Shown here: piece after piece, positions 44,540 through 58,200 of the stretch
How the letters are laid out: every line of letters starts with the position of its first letter
Position numbering within the stretch: the first letter of the stretch is position 1
Assembly: GCF_947507565.1 (NCBI RefSeq)
Contig: NC_089191.1
Coordinates: 992,001 to 1,056,000, forward strand
Direction: 5' to 3'
Length of the DNA stretch: 64,000 nucleotides
Source of the DNA: Oscarella lobularis
Lineage: Eukaryota > Porifera > Homoscleromorpha > Homosclerophorida > Oscarellidae
The notes under the pieces: model-generated
What the model saw: only the letters and a program-made list of their open reading frames with translations
What the model was told of the DNA's origin: nothing
The model's database searches: none
Program-made: the position numbers and the translations under genes

Positions 44540-46155
44540 CCCATCAGAGAGTCGGCGATGACGATTTCACTATAACTTCACCACGTACGTACAGGTGCCG
44601 CGGGAGGCGTTGATATGACCACTCAGAGCCGATGTAGGGACTAAAATTCGCAGCAGGATAGCAGACTTAGTGGGAGGCTCTAGTTCCAGGTAAAAGGGAG
44701 GGCGTTTCGCGGAACCGCACTCTTCTTCTTGGCACTGCCTGGACCGACGGAGACCATTTTAATCACGGGCCTATTGTTCTGAACAGCCGCCCCTTCCTCT
44801 CCATATTGCCGCTACAAGGAGACCGAGACGAAGAGTCGACGTACGAGACGATTTTTCCGGTTAGCCTAATATAGATCAAAGATCGCCGAATTATTGAAAT
44901 GACAAGCGATCACGCTTGAACCCTCGTGAAAGAGGTCGCTGCACGCGCTGCATCAGGCGTGCCAGTCGTTGCAATCAGATTGCCGGTGCTGTTTGTTGTC
45001 TCGGCTGTTGTGTTGTGCGGATTATACGCATGCGTCCTGAAAAGGAGACTCCTCGAAAGTGTTCGAGTGTTGGCGCAGGCATTCGTGCCTTGCCTAGCTA
45101 TGCTGTATTTCGAAGCTGACGACTGAGAGGACGAGATCGAACCCTATGGTCTACACACTTTTGCAGTGCTACATGCTATACAGCAGCCGTTTGTAAAGAA
45201 CTACGAGTGACAGATCTCTAGCAAGCGAAACAAGACTCGAAAAGACGGGGAAGCCCTAGTTTTCCGAAGTCACGTGATCCCTTTGTTGTCTCGACCCATG
45301 TGAGATTTGCTTAGCAGATTGACGTATCATTTTTTTGATGTTTTATTTTGAATGCAGGGATAGTGTGCTTGCCAGCAACAGTGCGATTTCTACGGCGTTA
45401 TCACGACGTGGACTCCAGTAAGTAAGAATTGCTGGTACACTGGTAGACGCTTTACGCTTTCTGCCAAATTAAATACGTTCAGCTGATCTATGATGGCGTG
45501 GCCAGACCCCTTTCGGCTTCCTCGTAGAAGGGAAACTTGCGTTAGTCACGTGATCCGTTATTAGCTGTGCAGGCGAGAGCTCAAAATCCTCTCTGGGTCT
45601 TTAGAGGATAGGCCGAAAAGTTCCCCCAGTTGCGTCTGCGTTAGAATCAAGACCAACGCGTTATTGATTTTATTAGACGGTGTAGATGTCAGAGAGTGGG
45701 TGGGGCTCGTGCTTCTTGACGGAATGTTCTTATTTTTGTTTACATGCAAGCCTTCTCTTTGTTTAGAGTCGCACGTCCGCGTGACTGTCGTGACCGACTT
45801 CGCGTGGCGCTGTCTAATACGAGCCAATGCCGTACCGGTACGTCGACTTCCTCGTCCGGCGGCACTTTATTCCATGTTGCTTTTCGATAGAGAGTTTGGA
45901 ATGAGAAAACAGAAAGGATACAGATTCCCGAATGTATGAATAGGAGAAAGGTCAGACATGGGAGGGGGGTTTTATGGTGACCGATCAAGGGCGTGCGTTT
46001 GTCAGAAAATAGATCATCGTTACCTTGGGAATAGCCATTCGGGTTTCCTTGTTTTCATCACCACAATCGCGCGTGGCGCTCTCGTGATCCGTCGCATTTT
46101 GATTGGTTTCCCTACGCCGTGGGGTCTTTATCGCACTCGGGGAGACTCGCTGGAC
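44540..46155. repeat. Duplicated 5' region, copy B (shared head-to-head promoter)
   Basis: Sequence between the divergent chitin synthase and mini TSP1-cadherin starts. From about 44850 to 46155 it matches 47880-49228 nearly end to end (shared blocks: TTTTTCCGGTTAG, ACGCATGCGTCCTG, TCACGTGATCC, TTTGAATGCAGGGATAGTG, CTTCTCTTTGTTTAGAG). TCACGTGA boxes lie near 45271 and 45545. No coding exon is seen. I infer a duplicated bidirectional promoter. Confidence 0.75.
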
Positions 46156-47331
46156 ATGATCGCCAGTCGTTCGCTCCTCGTTTTCAGCTCCCTCTTTCTC
46201 TTCCTGTTGACAGCGGATGATGCGGATGGCTTCTTGTGGCGCCGTCGACGTCGACGCGCCTGTACCGCGAGTGTCTGGTCGAGATGGTCGAACTGCACCT
46301 GCGCTTTGGGAGCGGCGAAAGGAACGCAGACTCGCCGTCAAACGAAATTGGGCAACTGTACTGACACGTCGGACGAAGTCCAGACGCAAGACTGCACGTA
46401 CGGTTGAGTAAAAGCGCTCGCGCAAGACCGAGATGGAAGGGGAGAGGGGGAGAGGGGGCACAGCGTTACCTTGAAGGGTAGGAGTAAACGAAACCGATTC
46501 TGCATTTTCAATTAGGAAGGTTCTTGCTCCCCTTTTGATTAATCAATGGCTTTATATACTACCTTCACTTTTACTGTAAATTTCGTTCACGAAAAGAAAA
46601 GTGATGTCGTTGTTTTTGTCAGTTCGACCCAACTCGTTTGCTCAACGAATGACAATGCGCCCGTCTTTAGTCGCGACCAATACGAAGCTGAGGTTACTCT
46701 GGGAGAGAGTCCTGGGCACAGAGTTATGAACGTCAAAGCCACCGATGCCGATTCCGGTTTACAGTAGCAAAAAATGCGCGCTTGAATGTTTAATTAACTT
46801 CCATTTTTTAGGTCTAAAGGGAGAAATTGTTTTTTCCTTTCAAACGGAACAGGACTACTTTGCTATCAATTTGTCGACTGGCGTTGTGATTGTGGCTCGA
46901 GAGTTGGACGCTCAGACGTACAATTCCTACGAGCTGACAATAGCAGCAACAGACCGCGGCACGCCTGCAATGACCGGCACATCGACAATTCACATCACTG
47001 TCGTCTGTTCCTCTTCTGGCCAGTGTCCATTGACCCGATCAAGTAAGTGACGAATATTTGAGACAGCGTTTCCGTTTGTTACATTGTTGGCAAAACTCTC
47101 GCGGTAGACACCGGTGTCGTTAGCGGTGCGACTGTTGGCGTCGTCGTGGGAGCCGTTATTGTTGTCGTCACTGTCACTGTCATTGTAGTGGTGGTGGTGA
47201 GGGTGCGTAAGCGTCTCGGAGGCCACAGCAGGCAAAAGCAAATTTTTTCAGTGTTTAATAGAATTAATGCGGAAGCTAATTGTGTAGATCTCCGGTATTC
47301 TCCGAAGAGCAGGAAGGAGAAAGTGTCGTGA
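46156..47331 (+). CDS. Mini adhesion receptor: TSP1 + one cadherin repeat + TM
   Basis: Exons 46156-46397, 46623-46756, 46812-47042 and 47108-47331 sum to 276 codons in frame. Signal peptide (MIASRSLLVFSSLFLFLL), an Arg-rich linker, one TSP1 repeat (VWSRWSNCTC, KGTQTRRQT), then one cadherin repeat (NDNAPVFSRDQY, ATDADSGLKGE, YELTIAATDRGTP), then a Val-rich membrane span and a short basic tail. Exon 1 is a close copy of exon 1 of the giant receptor at 49229, and both lie on duplicated 5' sequence. An acidic frame continues to 47486 (EDETAATEPSDE) and may be the tail of an alternative splice form. Function is inferred: adhesion or decoy receptor at the cell surface. Confidence 0.7.
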
Positions 47332-47860
47332 CTCCGATTTTGAATGAGGTTGAACTTGAATTCATCGGAACTCAGTCAAACGAAGACGAAACGGCTGCTA
47401 CGGAGCCGTCTGACGAATCTGTGGGTGAATACGCGGAGGCAGAAGAAGGGCAGACGTCTGCTAGGGAAGAAACTAGTACGGTTTAAAACTAGCTATCTTG
47501 CTTTATTTTGTTGTTTTGCTTACGTTTTATAGTGCTTTTGTTTCACACGTTTGTCTGTTGCTGCTGGTGCAAGCAAAAACACAATTGTGAAATTTATTTT
47601 AGCTTTGGATCTTGAGATACTCAACATCTTAAGCTGAAAACATTTTATGGTGCCATTTCCTTATGTGATCCTGTTATTTTTATCGAGCTGCTGACAAATC
47701 TGTAGTACAGTGTAGGAAGACCATCACCTGCGCTCAGCTCACTATCGATGATATCATGTAAAAAGAAATGTCTTATTGTTTGGGCTAACATTAAACAATG
47801 GTCTAATTTGTACATTTGTTTTGGAAGTGCTTTAGACTGACGTCACTCAGTGTGCTCACC
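47332..47860. other. 3' region of the mini receptor
   Basis: It contains the acidic open frame ending at 47486, a possible alternative terminal exon via an acceptor near 47288, then AT-rich sequence with no gene seen. Confidence 0.45.
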
Positions 47861-47869
47861 CCAGTGTTT

Positions 47870-49228
47870 CGGCGCGCGATGGGCGACGAATGGGGCGATT
47901 TTTCCGGTTAGGCCAATTACAGATCAAAGATCCCGAATTAGCTACGACGAAAGATCACGCTGAGGTCGCTGCACGGGCTGCATTAGGCGCGTCAGTCGTT
48001 TGCGATCAGATTGTCCACGCTGCATGTTGTTGTTTTGTTGTTGCTGTGGATTGCACGCATGCGTCCTGGGAAGGACTCCTCGAAAGCAGCTCTGTCGAAA
48101 GCCTGTGGAGTGTGGGCGCAGTCGTTAGTGCCATGCTGTATTTTGAAGCTGACGCCACTGAGAGGACGAGAGCGAACCGTTAGGTATCTATTCATGGTCT
48201 AATAAGATTTTGCCGTGTGCTCTACAGCCTCCGTTTGTAAAGAGCTACGAATTACGGCTCTCTAGCGAGCGAAGCAAGACTCGAAAAGACGAGGATGCCC
48301 GGAAGAAGCCTTAGTTCTCCACAGTCACGTGATCTCTTTGTTGTCTCGAGCCATGTGAGATTTGCTAGCGGATTGGCGTATCATTTTTTTTGACGCGTTA
48401 TTTTGAATGCAGGGATAGTGTGCGTGCCAGAAACTGTGCGATTACTACGGCAAGTGAGAATTGCTTGTACTAGTCGATGCTTACGCTTTCTACCAAATTT
48501 AGTACGTGCAGCTGATTTATGACATAGTTTTGCGTAGCCAGACCCCTTCGGCTTCCTCGTGGACCACGCGTGTCCATAGAAGAACTTCGGGTCACGTGAT
48601 CCGTCAGCTTTCCGATCTGAATCTTTAGAGGATGAACCAAAAATGTTACCCAGTTATGCTAGTGTTAGAATCATGACCAAAGCGTTAATATTACGGTATA
48701 GATGTCAGAGAGTGGAGCTCGTGCTTCTTGACTGAATATTCGTCTTATTTTTGTTTACATGCAAACCTTCTTTTTGTTTATAGCCGCACGTCCGTGTGAC
48801 TCTCTCGTGACCGACTTCACACAGCGCAGTCTAATAACGAGACGGACGAAATGCTGTACGTCGACTTTCTCGTCCGGCTTCACTTCAACCCACAACGCTC
48901 TTTGAGAGAAGCTTTGGGAATCAGAAGATCAAACCGGGACAGGTCGTTGAGTATGAGTAAGGTCAGACGGGGGAGGGGGATTTTTGGGGATAGAGGGAGT
49001 ACTGTATGCGGCGTGCATTCGTCAGAAAACAGATCTTCGTTGAGTTAGGAATAGTCGTTTGGGTTTCCCATCTGTAGTCAATTTTGACGTGGTCGTACAG
49101 TGTGAACGCCGTGTTCTCCTTGTTTTTCGTCAACACAACTGCGCGTGGCACTCTCGTGACCCATCTCATTTAGATTAGTTCTCCTATATCGCGGGGTTTT
49201 GATATCACACTCGGGAGACTCTCTAGAC
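47870..49228. repeat. Duplicated 5' region, copy C
   Basis: The third copy of the 5' region; it aligns with 44850-46155 along most of its length and with 39263-39890 in part. TCACGTGA boxes occur near 48326 and 48593. It is immediately upstream of the giant TSP1-cadherin gene. No coding exon is recognised. Confidence 0.75.
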
Positions 49229-52200
49229 ATGATCGCCGGTCGATCGCTACTCGTTTTCGGCTCACTCTTTCTCCTCCTGTTGATAGCGGACGACGCAGAT
49301 GGCATTTGGTTTCGGCGACGTCGACGCTCGCCGCCGCCGCCGCCGCCGCCCTGCACCACGAGCGACTGGTCGACGTGGTCGAGCTGCACTTGCAATTTGG
49401 GAGCGTCGAAAGGAACGCAAACTCGTCGTCAAACGAAATCGGGCGGCTGTTCTGACTTGTCCGACAACGTCGAGACGCGGGACTGCACGATCGAGTAAGA
49501 AACGAGCGCGGACAGTAGATCTTGTGAGAGAGTCGACGTCGCGCGTACGCGAGCGCTTATTCGGCGCGGAAAAAGCACGCACTCGTCGCGAGGGAATAGA
49601 ATCGCTCTCCCCAACTCATCGACATCGTGCGGTGCACCGTGTACCTGGAACGGGTGGGAGTAAACGAAACCGATTCTAATTTTAGAAGACATTTTAATAA
49701 TCAATTTATCTTTTATTTCTCAGTTGCGTTTTGAGCGTGTGGGGTAATTGGGGAGCTTGCAGTGAAACGTGCGGTCCCGGCACGGAAACTCGAACGCGCA
49801 CCGTCATCACCAAAGCGTCTTGCGGCGGATCTTGCAGTCCCGGCAGCGAGGTTCGCAAGTGCTCGATTGCGTGCTGCCCCGTCGACTGCAGCGTCGGCGA
49901 TTGGACGAGTTGGACGCCGTCGAGCGTTCCGTGCGGTACGACGATCGATCAGACGCGCGAACGCAAAATCGTCGTCGACGCGTCGTGCGGCGGAGCGGCC
50001 TGTCCGGCGTTGAAGGAGACGCAGAAGAAGTCGGGCCCCTGTTGTCCGCAGGACTGCCAGTTCACGTGGGGCAGTTGGAGCGCGTGCAGTAACTCGTGCG
50101 GAAAGGGAACGCGAACGCGAAAGGTGACCGTGACGGCGAATCTCGTCTGCGGTGGCCAGGCTTGTCCGACGGACGAAACGGAGAACTGCATTGGAGAAGT
50201 GAACGTCAATTGTCAAGTGAGACGACGCTCTTTAATTCAAATTTTCTCTAAGAGTTGTATAATCTTAGGTCGGTCAGTGGTCCGCCTACGGGCGTTGTCA
50301 ACCGACCAATCGAGTGTGCGGTTCGGGAACGATGACTCGAACTCGTCGAGTGACCGTTGCGCAGAAGTGCAACGGCAACGCCTGTCCCTCGTTGGTCGAT
50401 TCGGCCCCATGCAGCACGTGCTGCCCCGTCAATTGCGTCGTAGGCGCTTGGGGCGCGTGGTCCGGCTGCTCTTCGAAAGACTGCAATTTGGGAAAGAGGT
50501 AGGATCTACACCTATGATTCGCTTCGAACAAGTCATTGATTTTCGTTTTAGCATTCGCTCTCGGTCCACAACGACGTCGCCGAGCTGCGGCGGCAATCCG
50601 TGTCCCGCCCTTTCCGAGTCGAAAGATTGCACGGGATTGCAGAGAATCGACTGCGTCATGGGTCCCTGGTCGACGTGGTCGTCGTGCAGCAATCGATGCG
50701 GCGCCGGTCAGGAAAAGCGCTATCGCGGCGTAACGCAGTCGGCTCAGTGCGGGGGTGCTTCGTGCGGATCGTCCGATGCTTCGAGACCGTGTACGTCATA
50801 TGCGGACGACAGAGACTGCACGGTAAGACCCGAGTCAATTTTCCAATAATACACTCTTATTACGTGTTGCATTTTCCACCAGGTGAGTGCATGGGGCGGT
50901 TGGGGCTTATGTTCGGCTCAGTGCGCCGTCGGTTCGAGGGAGCGTTCTCGAACGGTTATCCTCACGAAGCGATGCAGAGGACAGAATTGCCCCTCTCTGA
51001 AGGTCAGTTCCTAGTCGTTTCTTGAAACAGGCTTGAAGTCTTTTTAGGACTCAGAGTCGTGTGGTTTGGCGAACGGCGGCTGCGCGCATCAGTGCAACAG
51101 CGGCACGTGCTTGTGCAACAGCGGCTTCCTCTTGAACTCGGACGGTCGCACGTGTCGTCGTCGCGACTGCGGCGCGCCGTCGGCGTCCTACTGCCCTAGC
51201 AACGCGATTCTCGGCACGACGTGCAAATATCCGACGTTCGCGTGCAACGACGGGACGACGTACGAGAAGTCGTGTTCGGTCGCCTGTCCGAGCGGCTACA
51301 AGGAGCCGAACGCGATAACGACGATCACGTGCAAGGCGTCGGGTGTATGGCAACCGTACGACACGATTTGGTGTTCTCGAATTAGCAAACCGCCGACCAA
51401 GGTAACAAGTCTTAATTAAAATTTGAACTTTATGATATTTGAGTTTAGATATCTCTATCGTCTTCTTCTGTCACGGAGAACGTGGGCGTGGGCACCGTCA
51501 TCGGCGTTCTGACGACGACGGATCCGAATCCGAGCGATACGCACACGTACAGTTTGCGAGACGACGCTCAAGGGAAAGCGAAGCTAAAGGGAGATCAACT
51601 TCTGATCAACTATATTCCCAATTACGAAAGTCCTACTAAAAGGTACGTACGTAGGTTAGCGGTGTCTTCATTTCATTATTTACGCTGGGTTTGTGCCTAG
51701 TTTCTCCGTAACAATTCGCAGTACCGACAACAAGGGTCTCTATAAAGACGCCTCCTTTACAATCAATATCATTGACGAGAACGAGACTCCCACTGGGATA
51801 TCAGTAAACCTTTAAGTCTATCTAAAATGTGAAGTACCAAGTTTCTTTTTGTTGTAGTTGTCTAATTTCTACGTTGATGAGAACAGTGGCACCGGGACGG
51901 TCCTAGGGGACTTCACGACGTCCGATCCGGACAGTGGGCAGACGCACACGGTGACGCTGCTCGACGACGCGGGAGGCCGGTTTCGAGTCGTAAACAATCA
52001 ACTTCAAGTAGCGAAATCGAACGTCAAATGCCTATCGAACGGCGGAAGCGATTGCTGGCTCGATTACGAACGATTGCAAACGCATTCGATCAAAGTGCGA
52101 AGCGCGGACAACGGTTCGCCGACGAAATACGTCGACAAGACGTTTACGGTTCGCTTACGAAATGTGAACGATCGACCGAGAAATCTTCTGCTGTCCGGCT

Positions 52201-55200
52201 ACGTTTTGAAAGAAAACGCTCCCTCTGGGACGGTTATAGGAACGCTGTCGGCCTTCAATGAAGACGTTGGCCAAACGCTGACTTACGAGCTAAGCAATGA
52301 CGCTGGTCGATTTGAGATAAATCAGAAAACCAATCAAGTTGTTCGAGCTGCATCGGGGTCTATTGACTATGAAGTGACGACGAGGTATACGATTGGGGTT
52401 CGGGTGACGGACAACGGGAAGCCGGTTATGAACACGTCTAAATCGTTCACAATCGAAATTTTGAATGTGAACGAACCGCCTGTGAGCATTTCGTTCGCGT
52501 CGACGGGCGGCCAGCAGTCGTTCGCCAATAATGCGCCGAAAGTCAACGAGAACTCGGCTATAGGAACGATTGTGGGAACGTTGGTTGTGTACGATCCGGA
52601 CGCCACTCAAAAACTTCTTGTCAGTCTCGACGACTCGGCTGGGAACCGGTTCTCTGTGAAAACAAGCGCTTTATCGTGCACGCCTGTCAGTGTTAATGTA
52701 AGTGCAAAGGGAGGAAGGAGATGGGGCCCCCCACATATGCTTTTCTCACCCCAATTGCATGGCACAAAGTCACGCACCGAAACCTTTCATGATGGTCTTG
52801 ACTCTCGGCTTGCATATTCCTTAGTTGTTCAATTTTTTTGTGTAGAATTTGAAGACGAAATGCACCGTTCCCGTACTTGTCAACGGCGTTCTCAATCACG
52901 AATTGAACCCCCAGTTGACCATAGTCGTGCGAGCGACCGACGCCGGCAGTCTATTCACGACAGCTAAATTCTCCGTCAAAATCATCGACGTGAACGATCG
53001 TCCTAGCGACGTCGCTTTGTCAAGCTCAACCATCGTCGAAAATAAAAACAACGCAATAGTGGGCTCGTTTACGACGGTCGACGACGATCCAGCCGACACG
53101 TTCGTGTACACGTTGACGAACACGGCAGGTGGTCGTTTCTACGTCGACGGCGCGACGCTCAAGACGACGGCAAATGCGAACTTGAACTATGAAATTCAAA
53201 CGAAATACACGATCGCCGTTCGGTCGACTGACTCGGGATCGCTTTCGCGGGATAAACAGTTCGTTGTCAGGGTAACGGACGTGAACGAAGCGCCGAATGC
53301 CGTTGCTCTTTCTGGAAATAGCGTCGTGGAAAACAGCGCTCAAGGCACGGTTGTTGGCACGCTTTCCGCCAGCGATCCGGATAACTTGAAATCTCCTCGT
53401 CAAACGTTGGCTTATTCGATCGTTAACAGTGCCGGTGGTCGGTTTGAGATTGTCGGCGGCAGCGTCAGAGTTGCCCTATCGAATGCGCGCTGTCTCGCTC
53501 TCGGTGGCGCCGAGTGCAAGATCAACTACGAGGCGGCGCGATCGCATCAGATCACCGTGCGCGCTACCGACAACGGTAGTCCGCCCATGCATCGCGATAC
53601 GATCCTGACTGTGGCCGTGACGAACGCAAACGATCAGCCTCGCGATCTGTCGCTCGATACGTTCAAGGTGAAGGAAAACGCGCCTGTCGGCACGTTAGTG
53701 GGCACGCTGAGCGCGACAGATGAAGATGCCGCCGATAGGCTGACGTATCGGCTGACCGACGATGACGGCGGACGATTCAAGCTGAGTGGGAGACAACTGT
53801 TGAAGGCCAAGTCGGCCAACTACGAAACGAGCACGTCACACAGCGTAACAGTTGAAGTGACGGATAATGGGTCGCCGGCAAAATCAGTAAGCATTACTCT
53901 TACCAAGTCTATGTTGCTAAGATTTTTTGGGATGTTTTTCTCAGATGTCGAAGAACTTCACTATTGAGGTGTTGAACGTGAAAGAGCCGCCCGTTTCGAT
54001 TCATTTCAAAGATACGGGCGGTCAGTTGTCTTTTACCGACGATTCGCCGAAAGTGAACGAGAATAGCGCTTCTAAGACGGTTGTGGGAATCGTCGAAGCG
54101 AAAGACGAAGAACCGGGAGCGCTGAAATTTTCATTGGACGACAGCGCCGGAAATAAGTTCTCATTGTCAACACCAGCCACGTGCACAACCTCTGTGAGGC
54201 CGTTTTTAATGAGTTATTGAAGACGGTATTACTGTTCTCATATCTTTAGGGGGGTACGGTTTGCTCCACAAATGTTCTTATTTCCGGGCCTCTTGACTAC
54301 GAAAGCAAAGGAAGTCATCGAATCATTGTCCGCGCTACGGATAATGCTGGACTTTTCGTTTCTGTGTCCTTCAATATTACCGTCGTAGACGTCAACGATC
54401 AGCCTAGAGTAAGATTTCCAACGTTGCTAGCACGTCCCAAATAATTATTCTTGATAGGACATAAGGCTTTCGACGACTCGTATTGACGAGAACACGAAGG
54501 ACGCTTTGGTCGGTGATCTCGTTACCGTTGACGACGACGCGTCGCAGGCGCACGCCTACTCTCTCGTCAACGACGCCGGCGGTCGATTTGTAGTCGTCGG
54601 CAACAAACTCTACGTGTCAAAATCGGCCGTTTTGAATTACGAAATTGCGACGCAACACACAATCGTAATCCAGTCGACCGACGTCGGTTCGCCCCCTCTG
54701 TCTGTCACAAAAACGTTCAGTATTCAAGTCAATGACGTGAACGAATATCCGACGTCTGTTCAACTCGACCGCGATTCCATACCGGAGAACAGCGGCACGG
54801 GAGCTAAGGTGGGCTCTCTCTCGACGAGCGACCCGGACAATTTAAAAACGCCTCGCCAAACATTTAATTACACAATACTTGACGACGCCCAGGGCCGATT
54901 TCGTCTCAAAGGCAATGACGTACAAGTAGCGCCATCAAACGTTCGTTGCCTGGCCGACGGCGGCGACGAGTGCGTTTTGAACTACGAGAATGCGACCGTG
55001 CATCGTATCACCGTTCGTGTAACCGATAACGGAGTGCCGCCTCTTTCGCTCGACTACGAGCTCGCGATACGCGTGACGGACGTAAACGATCGTCCGAGAC
55101 GACTCGTTTTGTCGAACAATGACGTTTACGAGAATGCGCCTCGTGGGTTTGTCGTCGGACGGCTGTCGGCTTCAGACGAGGATTCGTCGCAGAGTCACGC

Positions 55201-58200
55201 GTTTCCGCTACTTGATGACGACGGTGGACGATTTATGGTGAATGGGAGTCGATTAGAAATAGCGATACCTCCCGATTATGAGACGGGAGAAGTGCATCGT
55301 GTCACCGTCGAGGTTAGAGACAACGGTAATCCTTCTTTGTCGGTAAGAACGTCACACAGTGCAAAGGTATTTGGTTTTTGAGCTCTTTGCTCTTCTTTAG
55401 ATTTCTAGCCACTTTACTATTGAAGTGCTTGACGTTGATGAGGCTCCTTTCCGAGTCAATATAACGGACGATTCTGGGCAACTGTCCTTTGACGACGACG
55501 AACCTCGAGTCAAGGAGAATTTTCCTCACGGAACCGTCGTCGGAAAAATTGTGTCGTACGACTACGACGCGAACGATGCAATGACTATACAGCTGGATGA
55601 CGATGCGGCCGGACGATTCTCATTGGGCTTAGTCACATGCAAGAACTCGACAGATATACTAGTGCGTATAAAGGGGACATTACGTAAGGGAGTAAGTCTC
55701 TTTTTTTAGGGAGTCAGTACGATGTGCTGGTCGATGCTATCTGTCGCTGGAGCCATCGACTATGAAGATGACGCCGAGAATGACGTCATCGTTCGCGTAA
55801 CCGATTCCGTGGGCTCTATATTACTTCGTCGTTTCTCGGTCGATGTCGTCGACGTCAACGACGTTCCGCACGTGAGAATATATCTCGAGGACTCGTCCCT
55901 TGAAAAATCCAACTTTTGCGTATAGGGCATTCACCTGGACGGCACCGACGTCTTCGAAAATTTAAACGACGAAATTATTGGATGTTGGACGACCGACGAC
56001 GCGGATCCTTCGCACAATCACACGTACGTTTTGATCAACGATGCTGGCGGGCGCTTCGTTGTCAAGGGCGACTGCATCTACACGTCTCCTCGCGCGAACT
56101 TGAATTTTGAAGTGCAGCGTGAGTACAACGTCACCGTCCGATCGACTGACAACGGCTCGCCGCCTCTGTTCCTCGACGAATCGTTTGTGATTACGGTTCG
56201 TGACGTGAACGAGTCCCCTACAAGCATCTCGGTTTCTAATTTGACCGTAAGGAGAGAGCATTTCATTTGACTTTTCCAATTATGTTCTGGTCATGTAGAT
56301 ACGCGAAAATTCTCCTAAGAGCACTGGTATCGGGGTTGTGACCGTCATTGATCCGGATAACTTGGGCCCCCGCGGTGTATGGCAGAGTCACGTTTGCTTT
56401 GCCGCTAAAGATGCTGAAGGACGATTTGTTGTGGCAAACAATACTCTACAGGTAAAACACCGTCGACCGTTAATTAATATCTGCTTTTTACGTCTTTCGT
56501 TAGGTTGGCATATCCGATCTAGACTACGAGCGAAACTCTTCGTGGTCCATCGTTGTGCGTTGCAGAGACAGCGGCAATCCGCCGCTATCCAACGACCAGG
56601 AATTCGTCGTAGACGTTTTGAACGTCAACGAACGTCCAGAAGATATCAAACTAGCCGGCGGCTCTGTCAAAGAGAACGAACCGCCTGGCCAGACCGTGGC
56701 TTTCTTCTCCACAGTGGATCCAGACAATGAAGTCCGAGCAGTACAGGTAAATCAATTAATGGATCGAAATTCCTATTGCATTTATCCTGACATGTTTTGT
56801 AGTTCTTCAACTATTCGCTTGAGGGAGTTTTGCCCGTCGACTATCCCTTCGTACTTCGTGGCAACGAACTGATAACGACACGCAGTCTCGACTTCGAAGT
56901 CAATCCTATTTGGAAAGCGATCGTACGCTCGACGGACAGCGGTGGACTATACATTACGAAGACCTTTCAAATCCACGTACTCAACGTCAACGATCGCCCA
57001 AGCGGCGTGCGCTTGAGCGGACTAGGCTCGGTGCCGGAGAACAGCGCCGATGGAACGTTCGTTGGGCAACTGCTTGCTGAAGACGAAGACTTCAATGATT
57101 CGCATACGTTTCGCGTTAGCCCAGATGCGTCTGGTAATGCAGGCGATATTTTTGAAGTGAACAGTACGACTGGCGTCGTATCTGTTTTGAACGGAACTGC
57201 GCTCGATTACGAAGCCGTCAATCGGTACATTCTCGAAGTCGTGGCTGCGGATTCTGGAGGTTTGTCGATTACTGTCAATGTGACCATCAATGTTACAGAC
57301 GTCAACGAGGCTCCTTCGAACATCAAGTTAGACAACGACGAGGTAAGAACGGTGCATGCTTTGTTGTTTCACGTACACTATAACTTGTTTTGCAGATTCC
57401 CGAAAATAGCATCAAGGGGTCTGTTATTGGAAAGTTCTCGGTTGAAGATCCGGATAACGAGAACTCAGATCGACAGAATCATTCGTGCATTCTATTGATT
57501 TATTCAGACGTATTCGAGGTCCCTACAGAATTTTAGTTAGGTGTACCTTGCACAGCCGTTAGCCTCTTCTTTAGATTCTTGATGGATTGACATTAGTCGT
57601 GGGCAACGGTAGTCTCAACTACGAAGAGAAAAGAAACTATTCTATCGAGGTATATATATAGTCAACGTGCTTTTCGCACTCACTTCGCTCTAACGTTTCA
57701 CATTGATCTCAGATTCGTTGCTTTGACAACGGAAGCCCGGCGCTTTTCCGCAGCGAATCCTTTTACGTTTTCGTCACAGACGTAAACGAGTCGCCAACAC
57801 CGGCTCGACTTCTTATCGATACTGTCAGGGAGAATCTACCTCCTGGTAGTCTCGTTGGTAGCGTCGTTTCGTTTGATCCCGACAACGAGTTCTACCGGAG
57901 GCAGTCCCTTACATTTATTCTCGATCGTAAGGGCTCTTCTCCGTTTGTTCTCAATGGCTCCGGTTTGTTTACGACGGCTGTTCTCGACTTTGAGAAAACG
58001 TCGTCGTATGTCGTCACCTTGACTGTCGTCGATAACGGCTCGCCACCTATGAGCGTCGTTAACAATGTCACAGTTTTTGTCAGAGACGAGAATGATCAGC
58101 CGACCGACGTCATTTTTGTTAGCAACGGCGTAAAAGAAAATTCTCCCGGTGACACTGTGGTGGGATTCCTGAAGACGAAAGATGAAGACAGAGGCCAGAA

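Noticed and set aside
49713-50216. 167-residue minus-strand open frame opposite TSP1 repeats
   Set aside because: An Arg/Ala-rich shadow of the TSP1 coding exon with no motif.
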